DNA from: Rufibacter psychrotolerans
Lineage (GTDB): Bacteria > Bacteroidota > Bacteroidia > Cytophagales > Hymenobacteraceae
Length of the DNA: 64,000 bases
Reading direction: 5' to 3'
NCBI RefSeq assembly: GCF_016924645.1
Contig: NZ_JAFFJV010000021.1
Coordinates: 59,507-123,506, forward strand
The notes below the pieces were generated by a model, which searched no databases, had not been told where the DNA came from, and saw nothing but the letters and a program-made list of their open reading frames with translations. A program made the translations under genes and the position numbers. Of this stretch, positions 1-7,923 are shown piece after piece. Within the stretch, counting starts at the first letter, position 1; the number at the start of each line of letters is the position of its first letter.

Positions 1-18
1 AAGATACTGAGAGAACGG

Positions 19-831
19 TTAGTTCTCCAGTTTTATTTTAGTGTCGCCAGACTTGTACTTTACTTCGTCTTTCTCGCGCTTAAGCTTGGCGTCTTCAATC
101 TTGATCTTTGACTCATCGCCTTCTTTTTTCACCTTGGTGTCATCGGTTTTGAGCTTAGACTCGTCACCGTCTCTTTTCACCTTGGTTTCGCCGGCCTTGA
201 GTTTGGCCTCGTCGCCGTCTACTTTAAACTTGGCGCCGTCCTGGGTTTTGTACTTGCTTTCCATGCCGTAGTACTTCTGGCGGTTGGCCTCATACAGCTT
301 AAACTGGGCGGGCGTTAAAAAGCCTTTCACCTCCAGGTCTACGTTGGAGTTGATGGTCTCCATCTCGTCATAGTACTGGGTGGGGAAGTCTGAAGGATAG
401 CCGGTCACTTGCATGGATGACTCCACGGCCATCCCGCTGTCCATCACCATGCTCTCGTCTACCGCCATGTCATCGCTCATCATACTGGGATCATCGGCGG
501 CGTAGCCCCCGCTGCGGTTGGTGCTGCTGAAACGCGTCTCCAGCTCGTTGATCTGGCGGGCCCGGTTATACATGACCGTACGGATGCGGGCCTGCGTTTC
601 GGCATCCAGGCTCAGGTCCTGCGAGATCTGGGAAGACATGCGGTTGGCCCGCTCCCTGGACTCCTGCTCATAGTCGTAGTTAGAGGCAGAGGTGCTGTCT
701 GGATTACCGGCCGCGTTGTCTGGGGTATCGCTGTCGTTTTCCTGGGTCTCCGTGGAGGTGCCTGCGTCTTCGCGGCAGGCGGAGAAAGCCAAGGCTCCTG
801 CCGCCAGTATCATCAAAAACTGCTTTTTCAT
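19..831 (-). CDS. Lipoprotein with LTXXQ-like helices and a K-x-K repeat tail
   Basis: The 270-residue product begins MKKQFLMIL and has a lipobox (AFSAC) with Cys19, so it should be a membrane-anchored lipoprotein. An upstream in-frame Met would give 24 more residues but would put a basic stretch before the signal peptide, so I start at 831. Residues 60-100 are helical and residues 160-190 carry LTPAQ, resembling the LTXXQ (Spy/CpxP-like) fold, with a Met/Asp-rich linker at 112-140. Residues 201-267 consist of nine K-hydrophobic-K triplets separated alternately by about six and four acidic or turn residues (period 16, about four units). The helical half suggests periplasmic chaperone-like behaviour; the tail is not a domain I recognise. 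Function is unknown. Confidence 0.8.
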   Translation of the reverse strand: MKKQFLMILAAGALAFSACREDAGTSTETQENDSDTPDNAAGNPDSTSASNYDYEQESRERANRMSSQISQDLSLDAETQARIRTVMYNRARQINELETRFSSTNRSGGYAADDPSMMSDDMAVDESMVMDSGMAVESSMQVTGYPSDFPTQYYDEMETINSNVDLEVKGFLTPAQFKLYEANRQKYYGMESKYKTQDGAKFKVDGDEAKLKAGETKVKRDGDESKLKTDDTKVKKEGDESKIKIEDAKLKREKDEVKYKSGDTKIKLEN

Positions 832-990
832 AGTGTGTTTCTTTAGTGGAACAAATAGGCGCTTTCGCCGTGGCTTGCTCATGGAGGGTTTTACGGAGCG
901 CACGGGGGCAGGTTTCCAGCCAATTGCACATAACCCATTTTACCCAAACCACTAAGCCACCTACAAAGCAGCGACTACCAAACAAAAAAT

Positions 991-1032
991 CCTGTTTCAG
1001 GGCCTTTCTACTGAAAATAGCCCCAAAACAGG
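991..1032. repeat. Family A palindrome
   Basis: Imperfect inverted repeat with CCTGTTTCAGGGCC on one side and AGCCCCAAAACAGG on the other. It lies upstream of the lipoprotein gene and downstream of the metallophosphoesterase gene. Confidence 0.6.
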
Positions 1033-1098
1033 AATTGTACTCGCTTTTAAATTCTACTAAAACAAACTTCTAAAACTTCAAGACGCTTAAAGAGTTGC

Positions 1099-2322
1099 TT
1101 AGGCCCTCTTAAACTCAAACACGGTAATTTCTGGCAGGAAGCCCACCCGGCCATGGTACCCCAGGAAGCCCAGGCCCACGTTCACGTACAACGATTGCCG
1201 ACCTTTCTGGTACAGCCCGGCCCATTGCCGGTACACGTACTGTACCGGGCTCCACTTAAAGCCCGGGATGTTCACGCCAAACTGCATGCCGTGGGTGTGC
1301 CCCGAGAGCATCAGGTCAATGTCCTGGTATTTGGTGTTCACTTCGCCGTCCCAATGCGAGGGGTCATGCGAGAGCAGCACCTTGAACGGAATCTGCTCGG
1401 TGCCGGCGTGGGCCTGGGCCAGGCTTCCGTACCGCGGGAAATTCATGCGGGTGCTCCAGTTCTCCACGCCCAGCAGGGCAATGCGCTGCCCGTCGCGCTC
1501 CAGCACGCGGTGTTCGTTCAGGAGCAGGTCCCAGCCGGCCTGGCGCTGGTGCTGCTTAAGGGTGTCCAGGTTCTGGATCTTGGCCTCGCGGCTGCCCCAC
1601 TGCACATAGTCGCCGTAGTCGTGGTTGCCCAGCACAGAGTATACCGGCGCCTTGATCTTGGCCAGCGTGGGCACGTACGGCTCCACCTCAGAGGCCACGT
1701 TGTTCACCATATCGCCGGTGAACACCACCACATCGGCGGCTTGCTGGTTAATGATTTCCACGGCTTTCTGCAGCGGCTCCCCCGAGTGGAAACTGCCCGA
1801 GTGCATGTCGGTGATCTGCAGCAGCCGGAAGCCGTCAAACGCCGGGGGCAGGTTGGGGAACTTGAGCGTCACGCGCTTCACCTGATAGGAGTACGCCCCT
1901 TTCACCATGCCCCAGATGAGCGTACCCAACGGAATGGCGCCCATAATGAGGGCCAGTTGGCTCATGAACTTGTGGCGGCCCACGTCAAACTTGGGCTGCC
2001 CGGGTCCGCGCAACGTGTTGGATAGCCACTGGGTGAGCCGCACCAGATCATCAATGAGCAGGAACAGCACCACCACCAACTTGGAGATGAACAGGATAAA
2101 CAGCACATTGGCCACCTGCATGCGCACCGGGTTGGGCGCAGAGCCCCGGGTGAGCAGCGCCAGCAAGAGGGTGCCCAGGGTAAAGAGCGAAATGCCCCAG
2201 TACACAACGTACACGGCTTTTCGGGCCGAGGGCAGCATGCCCGCCGCTACGGTGCGCACCGCCTGAAACACATATATATCTATAAGTAAAACAAGGACTA
2301 GCGTGATGATCAGTCTGGTCAT
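1099..2322 (-). CDS. Membrane-anchored metallophosphoesterase
   Basis: Predicted calcineurin-like phosphohydrolase of the YkuE-like group (COG1408). About 407 residues if started at MTRLIITLV; an in-frame ATG at 2367 would add 15 residues ahead of the first hydrophobic helix and is less likely. The N-terminal 130 residues form several membrane helices. The catalytic domain follows with the metal-binding series ITDMHSG, FTGDMVNN, LGNHDYGD, LSHDPSHW and SGHTHG, all intact. Relatives act on cell-envelope phosphoesters, but the substrate here cannot be told from sequence. It is transcribed away from radC. Confidence 0.85.
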   Translation of the reverse strand: MTRLIITLVLVLLIDIYVFQAVRTVAAGMLPSARKAVYVVYWGISLFTLGTLLLALLTRGSAPNPVRMQVANVLFILFISKLVVVLFLLIDDLVRLTQWLSNTLRGPGQPKFDVGRHKFMSQLALIMGAIPLGTLIWGMVKGAYSYQVKRVTLKFPNLPPAFDGFRLLQITDMHSGSFHSGEPLQKAVEIINQQAADVVVFTGDMVNNVASEVEPYVPTLAKIKAPVYSVLGNHDYGDYVQWGSREAKIQNLDTLKQHQRQAGWDLLLNEHRVLERDGQRIALLGVENWSTRMNFPRYGSLAQAHAGTEQIPFKVLLSHDPSHWDGEVNTKYQDIDLMLSGHTHGMQFGVNIPGFKWSPVQYVYRQWAGLYQKGRQSLYVNVGLGFLGYHGRVGFLPEITVFEFKRA

Positions 2323-2435
2323 ATTTCTTTTTAGCTGAATCAGAGCGGCAAATATAGAGGGCCGCAACGAGGGGTTTACGGGAAAACCGAACCTACCGAT
2401 GAACTATTTGCCACCCCATAGGATTGTACTAACAA

Positions 2436-2471
2436 TTTTAAGCCTTATTTCCTGAAACCAAGCCAAAAACG
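2436..2471. repeat. Family A palindrome abutting the radC start
   Basis: Arms TTTTAAGCCTTATTT and AAGCCAAAAAC end one base before the radC ATG, so the repeat forms the immediate leader of radC. Confidence 0.5.
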
Positions 2472-2472
2472 T

Positions 2473-3177
2473 ATGTCAACTGCCTACGCCACCGCTCCAC
2501 TTTCCATCAAGTCCTGGGCCGAGGAAGACCGTCCGCGCGAGAAACTCCTGCTCAAAGGCCGCGCCGCCCTCTCAGACGCAGAGCTGATTGGCATTCTGAT
2601 CGGCTCGGGCACGCCCAGCCTCAGCGCCGTGGACGTGGCCAAGCTCATCCTGAACGCCGTAGACCATGACCTGAACGAACTGGCCCGCCTCACCGTGAAG
2701 GAGTTGCAAAAACACAAAGGCATCGGCGAAGCCAAGGCCATCTCCATTGTGAGCGCCCTGGAACTGGGCCGAAGACGAAAGGAGGCCGCCCCGGCCCCTA
2801 AAACCCGCATCACCTGCTCCACCGACATTTACGAGTACATACGTCCGCACCTGCTGGACCTGCCGCACGAGGAGTTCTGGATCATCCTGCTCAACCGCGC
2901 CAACACCATCATGAAGAAGATCCAGATCAGCAGCGGCGGCGTGGCCGGCACCGTGGCCGACCCTAAGATCATCTTCAAGCACGCCGTGGAAAACCTGGCC
3001 AGCGCCCTCATCCTGGTGCACAACCACCCCTCGGGGCAACTGAAACCCAGCCCCGCCGATATTTCCCTCACCAAGAAGCTGCAGGAAGCCGGCAAAGTGC
3101 TGGACCTGCCCATCCTGGACCACCTCATCTTCACCGACAGCAGCTACTACAGCTTCGCCGACGAGGATTTGCTGTAA
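2473..3177 (+). CDS. radC: RadC family JAB-domain protein
   Basis: The 234-residue protein has the usual RadC layout: an N-terminal helix-hairpin-helix region (residues about 20-90, with ELIGILIGSGTP and KHKGIGEAKA) and a C-terminal JAB/MPN domain. The JAMM zinc motif is complete: H183-N-H185-P-S-G followed by PSPADISLTKKL. RadC was named for DNA repair but its role is unresolved; the fold is that of a metalloprotease. Length is normal. A hairpin terminator follows at 3202-3237. Confidence 0.93.
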   Translation: MSTAYATAPLSIKSWAEEDRPREKLLLKGRAALSDAELIGILIGSGTPSLSAVDVAKLILNAVDHDLNELARLTVKELQKHKGIGEAKAISIVSALELGRRRKEAAPAPKTRITCSTDIYEYIRPHLLDLPHEEFWIILLNRANTIMKKIQISSGGVAGTVADPKIIFKHAVENLASALILVHNHPSGQLKPSPADISLTKKLQEAGKVLDLPILDHLIFTDSSYYSFADEDLL

Positions 3178-3201
3178 TCAATTACTGATGGTTGGTTTAC
3201 A

Positions 3202-3237
3202 AAAGGCAGCTACCGCGCGGTGGCTGCCTTTCTTTTT
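3202..3237 (+). terminator. Hairpin terminator after radC
   Basis: AAAGGCAGCTACCGC pairs with GCGGTGGCTGCCTTT (one G-T pair) and is followed by TCTTTTTT. Confidence 0.85.
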
Positions 3238-3261
3238 TGGTTTTGGTCCGTTCCAGAAAAT

Positions 3262-3498
3262 GTAGCGGCGTTACCCTGTAACGCCGTGGTCCTACACGGC
3301 AGCCCCGCCTCAAATCTGCAAGAACCTACCTGCAGTTCGGCAAGCCCCGTCCTAAATGACCCGTTTCAAAGAACCAAGGTATTGCGGTTTCAAGCACTGA
3401 AAGGTGTAACGCCTTTATGGCACCACAGCCTTACGGCTTCAGGGTCTGGAGCCATGGTCGTTTCATGGGCCCCCGGCGTTACAGGGTAACGCCGCTAC
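3262..3498. repeat. 24-bp perfect inverted repeats flanking 189 bp
   Basis: Bases 3262-3285 (GTAGCGGCGTTACCCTGTAA...) and 3475-3498 are exact reverse complements. The enclosed 189 bp has no convincing gene. The structure resembles a small non-autonomous element or a very long stem-loop; no target-site duplication was recognised. Confidence 0.7.
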
Positions 3499-3503
3499 GA
3501 GGA

Positions 3504-3543
3504 GGTTTTCAGCCCATTTCTAGAAAAACAGGCCAAAAACGCC
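3504..3543. repeat. Family A palindrome
   Basis: GGTTTTCAGCCCATTTCT and AGAAAAACAGGCCAAAAACG form the arms, between the 24-bp inverted repeat and the DUF1684 gene. Confidence 0.55.
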
Positions 3544-3602
3544 TACCCGCAGCACGGTATTAATTTCTTTCCGACCTTTGCGCCCTCAACCTGCCTTATT
3601 CC

Positions 3603-4208
3603 ATGAAAGGATTCAAATACATTATCATTATTGGCGTGCTGCTCATTGTAGGCTACCTGGTCAAAGACTTGTTCTACAACGATGAGAGTTATACCCAGGC
3701 CGTACTGAAGTTCAGGGAAAGCAAAGACCTCACGTTCCGGAGCGCCACCCGCTCTCCCCTCCCCGACTCGTTGCGCCGCGCCTTCAACAAACTCAATTAT
3801 TACGCCCCCGCGCGGGATTACGAGATTGCCGCTGATTTCACGCCCATTGAACGCGCTGAACCGGTGGCCATGCCCATGACCACTGGCACCCAGGAACCTT
3901 ACTACGTGAAAGGGAAAGCTTCCTTTGAGCTGGAGGGCCAGACACACACGCTTACCCTGTTCCAGAAGGCCGGCTCCACCTCAGACACGCTCTTCATCCC
4001 CTTCACCGACCAGACCAACGGCTTTGAGACCTACGGCGGCGGCCGCTACCTGGACGCCATTCCCAACGGCAAAACCATAGTGCTGGACTTCAACAAGGCC
4101 TATAATCCGTTCTGCGCCTATAACCCCGCCTTCGTCTGCCCCATGCCCCCCGCCGAGAACCGCCTGAAGGTGAAAATTCCTGCCGGCGAGCAGGCTTTTG
4201 CCAAATGA
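3603..4208 (+). CDS. DUF1684 domain protein, membrane-anchored
   Basis: The 201-residue protein starts MKGFKYIIIIGVLLIVGYLV, a single N-terminal membrane helix. The rest matches the DUF1684 pattern, with the characteristic block PFTDQTNGFETYGGGRYLD, then VLDFNKAYNPFCAYN and CPMPPAENRLKVKIPAGE near the C-terminus. The family is widespread in Bacteroidota and Actinomycetota and has no established function. A weak -7-like box GACCTTTG lies at 3573-3580. The gene stands alone between two repeat-rich gaps. Confidence 0.85.
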   Translation: MKGFKYIIIIGVLLIVGYLVKDLFYNDESYTQAVLKFRESKDLTFRSATRSPLPDSLRRAFNKLNYYAPARDYEIAADFTPIERAEPVAMPMTTGTQEPYYVKGKASFELEGQTHTLTLFQKAGSTSDTLFIPFTDQTNGFETYGGGRYLDAIPNGKTIVLDFNKAYNPFCAYNPAFVCPMPPAENRLKVKIPAGEQAFAK

Positions 4209-4243
4209 AGTCCTGAGTTCTGAGTCTTGAGTTCTAAGTCATT

Positions 4244-4274
4244 CGCTGGCGCGAGCGTCCCGCTCGCGCCAGCG
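4244..4274. repeat. Family D hairpin
   Basis: CGCTGGCGCGAGCG, loop TCC, CGCTCGCGCCAGCG. Related units occur at 4360-4394, 9718-9752, 9935-9961 and 63868-63902. Confidence 0.75.
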
Positions 4275-4480
4275 GAGCGACCTAAAAAAGCTGCTACTAA
4301 GACGTGGTTACAGTTTGCCCACAAGATCCTTTCAGGATGACAGAAGGTTGGTTTGCATGGCGTGCGGACACGAGCTGCAAGCTCGCGCCAGCGGTGATAT
4401 CTATAGGTTACCTACGCAATACCACTCACTCAAAGGACCTCGTAGTATCCGGAGGACCTACGAGCGTCTATGCCAAAACC

Positions 4481-4515
4481 GTTTTAGAGCTATTTTCCTG
4501 AAAAAGGCACAAAAG
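4481..4515. repeat. Family A palindrome
   Basis: GTTTTAGAGCTATTTTCC and GAAAAAGGCACAAAA arms, 170 bp upstream of pheT. Confidence 0.5.
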
Positions 4516-4609
4516 CCCTCCACATTCCTTGAACAAAGGTTGCCCAAGGCACTGGCGGAGGTTTTCCACAAAAAACAACTTCCCCTTACCCATCTTCACC
4601 AGTTTTTGG

Positions 4610-4617
4610 TAATTTTG
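4610..4617 (+). promoter_or_regulatory. Candidate -7 box for pheT
   Basis: TAATTTTG matches TAnnTTTG exactly and would give a leader of about 60 nt. No clear TTG is seen at -33. Confidence 0.45.
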
Positions 4618-4684
4618 AAAATTGCAGCCCTAAAACGGCTATCGGCGTAGCGTGGCTGCGCCCCTAACACAGAGAAAGAACACC

Positions 4685-7099
4685 ATGCGCATCTCACTGG
4701 ATTGGCTTAAGACACTTATTTCAATAGATAAACCCGCCCAGGAAGTGGGCAAACTCCTCACCGATGCCGGTCTGGAGGTGGAAGGCATTGAAACCTTTGA
4801 CGTAGTGCCCGGTGGTTTGCAGGGCATGGTCATTGGCGAGGTACTCACCTGCGCCAAACACCCCAATGCCGATAAACTGAGCGTGACCACTGTTGACACC
4901 GGCGAAGGTGAGCCTAAGCACATCGTGTGCGGGGCTGCCAACGTAGCCGCCGGTCAGAAAGTGGTGATTGCCACCGTGGGCGCCACCTTGTACCCAGCGG
5001 GCGGAGAGCCGTTCCAGATCAAGAAATCAAAAATAAGAGGGGCCGTGTCTGAAGGCATGATCTGCGCCGAGGACGAGATTGGTCTGGGCACCGACCACTC
5101 CGGCATCATGGTCCTGGACACTGATCTGCCTAACGGAACCCCCGCCGCCCAATATTTCGGGTTGGCCTCTGATGAGGTATTCGAGATTGGTTTGACGCCT
5201 AACCGTGCCGATGCCGCCTCTCACCTGGGTGTGGCCCGCGACTTGCAGGCCCTGCTCAAAACGCCTTACCAATTGCCAAACCTGAGCGAGTTCAACGTAG
5301 CCAACACCAATCTGCCTATCTCGGTGGAGATCGAGAATACGGAGGCGTGCCCTCGTTACGCGGGCGTGACCGTTTCCGGGGTGAAAGTGCAGGATTCGCC
5401 TAAGTGGTTGCAACAGCGGTTAAGAGCCATTGGGTTATCGCCTATCAACAACGTGGTAGATGTGACCAACTACGTGCTGCATGAGTTGGGCCAGCCGCTG
5501 CACGCGTTTGACGCAGCCACCATTAAAGGCGGCAAAATCATCGTAAAAAACGCCACCGAAGGCGCTAAGTTCACCACCTTAGACAGCGTGGAGCGCACCT
5601 TACGTGCCGAAGACCTGACCATCAGCAACGCCGAGGAGCCGATGGTTCTGGCGGGCGTGTTCGGGGGTTTGAACTCCGGCGTAACTGCTGAGACTCAGAA
5701 TATCTTTATTGAAAGTGCCTACTTCGCTCCGGCCGGTATCCGCAAAACCTCGCAGACGCACGGCATCAAAACCGATTCTTCGTTCCGTTTCGAGCGCGGC
5801 ACCGATCCTAACATGGTCATCACGGCTTTGAAACGGGCGGCCTTGCTCATCCAGGAAGTAGCGGGTGGTGAGATTTCCTCGGATATTGTGGATGTGTATC
5901 CGCAGCCGGTACAGGCCACGCAAATCCGGGTGAGCTACGCCCGCGTGCACCAACTAATCGGGCAGCACATCGGTGAAGACAGAATCAAGGAAATCTTAAC
6001 AGACCTGGGTATTGAGATTGCCGAAGAAACCGCCGAGGATTTGCTCCTGACTATTCCGCCGTACAAAGTGGACGTAACCCGCGAAGCCGATGTGGTGGAG
6101 GAAATCCTGCGCATTTACGGCTACAACAACATTCACCTGAGTGAAAACCTGGCGGCGAGTTTCCTGGCTAAATTCCCGAATCCGGACCCGGAAGTGATTA
6201 CCAAGCGCATCGCGGATGTGCTGGCTGGCAACGGTTACCTGGAACTGATCACCAACTCGCTCACCAACTCCAACTACTACAAAGACGCGGAGGGCAACAC
6301 TCCCGCTGAGTTGGTACCTATTTTGAACTACAACTCCGAGGACCTGGATGCCATGCGCCTCACGCTGGTGTACTCAGGCCTGGAGGTGCTGCGCCACAAC
6401 ATCAATCGCCGTCAGCGTGACCTGAAGGTGTTTGAGATTGGCAAAGTGTACCGCAAAGACGGCGAGAAATACAAAGAGAACAACTTACTGGCCTTGTTCC
6501 TGACCGGAAATAAAGCCGCCGAAAGCTGGCAGCAAGCCACCGCCAAAGCCACGTTCCATGACCTGGCCGGTCAGGTGCAGCAGGTGCTTACGCTTTGCCG
6601 TCAGCCTAACTACACCACCAAGCTCACCGAGCATCCTTACCTCGCCGGGGGCGTGACCTACCAGAAAGGCGATGTGACCCTGGGCCACCTTGGCTTGCTG
6701 AAAGACAGCGTGTGCAAGCAGGCAGACGTGAAAGAGCCCGTGTGGTACGCCGAACTGAACTGGGATTACCTGTTGCGCAATTACAAAGACAAACTGGTGT
6801 TTGAGGAGTTGTCCAAGTTCCCTGAGGTACGTCGCGACCTTTCGCTGGTGCTGGACAAGGCGATAACGTTTGACCAGATCAAGCAGGTGGCCCAGCGCGT
6901 AGAGCGGAAACTTCTGCAGGACGTGAACGTGTTTGACGTGTACGAGGGCGACAAGATTGAGGCCGGCAAGAAAGCCATCGCCATCAGCTTTACCTTGCAG
7001 GACAAGAACCAGACCCTTACCGACAAGGTGATTGACGCCACCATGAGCCGCCTGATGCAACAGTTTGAGCACCAATTAGGAGCCGTAATCCGGAAGTAA
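4685..7099 (+). CDS. pheT: Phenylalanine--tRNA ligase beta subunit
   Basis: Charges tRNA-Phe together with the alpha subunit, which is not in this window. The start at MRISLDWLK is the conserved N-terminus; an upstream in-frame ATG at 4652 adds a non-homologous stretch. About 804 residues, normal length. Order: tRNA-binding OB domain with HPNADKLSV (about 40-150), B3/4 domain (about 205-380), B5 domain (YARVHQLIG onward), a catalytic-like core, and the C-terminal FDX-ACB anticodon-binding domain starting FPEVRRDLSLVLD. The coiled-coil ORF begins one base after the stop, indicating one transcript with the following genes. Confidence 0.97.
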   Translation: MRISLDWLKTLISIDKPAQEVGKLLTDAGLEVEGIETFDVVPGGLQGMVIGEVLTCAKHPNADKLSVTTVDTGEGEPKHIVCGAANVAAGQKVVIATVGATLYPAGGEPFQIKKSKIRGAVSEGMICAEDEIGLGTDHSGIMVLDTDLPNGTPAAQYFGLASDEVFEIGLTPNRADAASHLGVARDLQALLKTPYQLPNLSEFNVANTNLPISVEIENTEACPRYAGVTVSGVKVQDSPKWLQQRLRAIGLSPINNVVDVTNYVLHELGQPLHAFDAATIKGGKIIVKNATEGAKFTTLDSVERTLRAEDLTISNAEEPMVLAGVFGGLNSGVTAETQNIFIESAYFAPAGIRKTSQTHGIKTDSSFRFERGTDPNMVITALKRAALLIQEVAGGEISSDIVDVYPQPVQATQIRVSYARVHQLIGQHIGEDRIKEILTDLGIEIAEETAEDLLLTIPPYKVDVTREADVVEEILRIYGYNNIHLSENLAASFLAKFPNPDPEVITKRIADVLAGNGYLELITNSLTNSNYYKDAEGNTPAELVPILNYNSEDLDAMRLTLVYSGLEVLRHNINRRQRDLKVFEIGKVYRKDGEKYKENNLLALFLTGNKAAESWQQATAKATFHDLAGQVQQVLTLCRQPNYTTKLTEHPYLAGGVTYQKGDVTLGHLGLLKDSVCKQADVKEPVWYAELNWDYLLRNYKDKLVFEELSKFPEVRRDLSLVLDKAITFDQIKQVAQRVERKLLQDVNVFDVYEGDKIEAGKKAIAISFTLQDKNQTLTDKVIDATMSRLMQQFEHQLGAVIRK

Positions 7100-7100
7100 G

Positions 7101-7397
7101 ATGTTTGACCAGTCTACCCTTCAGCAGATACAGTCCCTTGAGGGCAAAGTGCGCCAGTTGGTACAGCTCTACCAGGCGGGGCAGGAACGCCTGCAGGCCG
7201 CCCATAAGGAAATTGAGCGTTTGCAGCAAGTGATTCAGGAAAAAGACACTGAGATAAAAAATTTTCAGAATCAAGATAATATTACTAAAATTGTACAAAC
7301 CATAGCAGTAGACACTGCCAGTTCAACGGAGCTGAAGCTGAAAATAAACGAGTACCTGCGCGAGATAGACAAGTGCATCGCTTATTTAAAAGAATAG
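7101..7397 (+). CDS. Small coiled-coil protein between pheT and zapA
   Basis: The 98-residue protein begins MFDQSTLQQIQSLEGKVRQL. Residues 5-60 form a strong heptad coiled coil rich in Gln, Glu and Lys; residues 70-98 are a second helix ending IDKCIAYLKE. It starts one base after pheT and precedes zapA, a typical Bacteroidota arrangement. Size and placement suggest a ZapB-like divisome partner, but that is inference from context; no diagnostic motif is present. Confidence 0.75.
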   Translation: MFDQSTLQQIQSLEGKVRQLVQLYQAGQERLQAAHKEIERLQQVIQEKDTEIKNFQNQDNITKIVQTIAVDTASSTELKLKINEYLREIDKCIAYLKE

Positions 7398-7568
7398 AAG
7401 AACGGGGTTGTCTGGTTGCGGTTGTTGTTTGTTCTTAAACGCGTGCGGGCACGCAGCTATACCAATTTAGAACCTTAGGCTTGAGATGCGGCATTTTTAC
7501 ACGTTTACACTTCGCACTGCAACCTTTAACCAACAAACGCGCCACGGCAGCTAAAGAAGCATCAGGGA

Positions 7569-7859
7569 ATGAGTGAGTTATCTATACGAATCAAGATAGC
7601 CGACCGCGAGTATCCGATGCGGGTAAACGAGGAGGAGGAAGAAAGGCTACGGCAGGCCGGTAAATACCTGAATGAGCGTTTGAGGCTGTTTAGGGAACAG
7701 TTCGGGATACATGACAAGCAGGACCTGCTGGCCATGATCGCGCTGGAAACCGCCGCTGACAAAATAAAGGCGGAAGATGCCGCCGTGGAAACCCAACTCA
7801 CGTTAGAGGAAAAACTCTCTTCCCTGAACCAACTGCTCTCTTCTCTGCAGCTAGACTAA
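7569..7859 (+). CDS. zapA: Cell division protein ZapA
   Basis: The 96-residue protein has the ZapA pattern: IRIKIADREYPMRVNEEEEERLRQAGKYL (beta-hairpin then helix) followed by a long C-terminal coiled coil that makes the tetramer. In other bacteria ZapA bundles FtsZ filaments at midcell. Length is normal. A 171-nt untranslated gap separates it from the coiled-coil gene. rny follows 64 bp downstream. Confidence 0.9.
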   Translation: MSELSIRIKIADREYPMRVNEEEEERLRQAGKYLNERLRLFREQFGIHDKQDLLAMIALETAADKIKAEDAAVETQLTLEEKLSSLNQLLSSLQLD

Positions 7860-7923
7860 GCGTAGGCTCCGCCCCCATTGGCCCAGTGTCATTGCTATAC
7901 TTTAAACCCTTTAATTTATAGTC

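Larger units (their letters stand above)
4209..4684. other. Repeat-filled gap before pheT
   Basis: No gene. In order it holds: a family G tract (GAGTTCTGAGTCTTGAGTTC, 4215-4234); a perfect family D hairpin (14-bp arms, 4244-4274); a family E unit (4313-4351, also found at 29668-29709); a second family D unit (4360-4394); a family F unit (4429-4475, related to 60904-60951); and a family A palindrome (4481-4515). The last 80 bp hold the pheT promoter region. Confidence 0.7.

Noticed and set aside
4304..4650. Overlapping short ORFs before pheT
   Set aside because: Both frames are composed of dispersed repeat units (families A, D, E, F) with no protein-like composition.
7398..7568. 6S RNA call
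   Set aside because: Apparent complementarity between the two ends of the gap is in the wrong order for one long hairpin; left as a finding to test rather than a feature.
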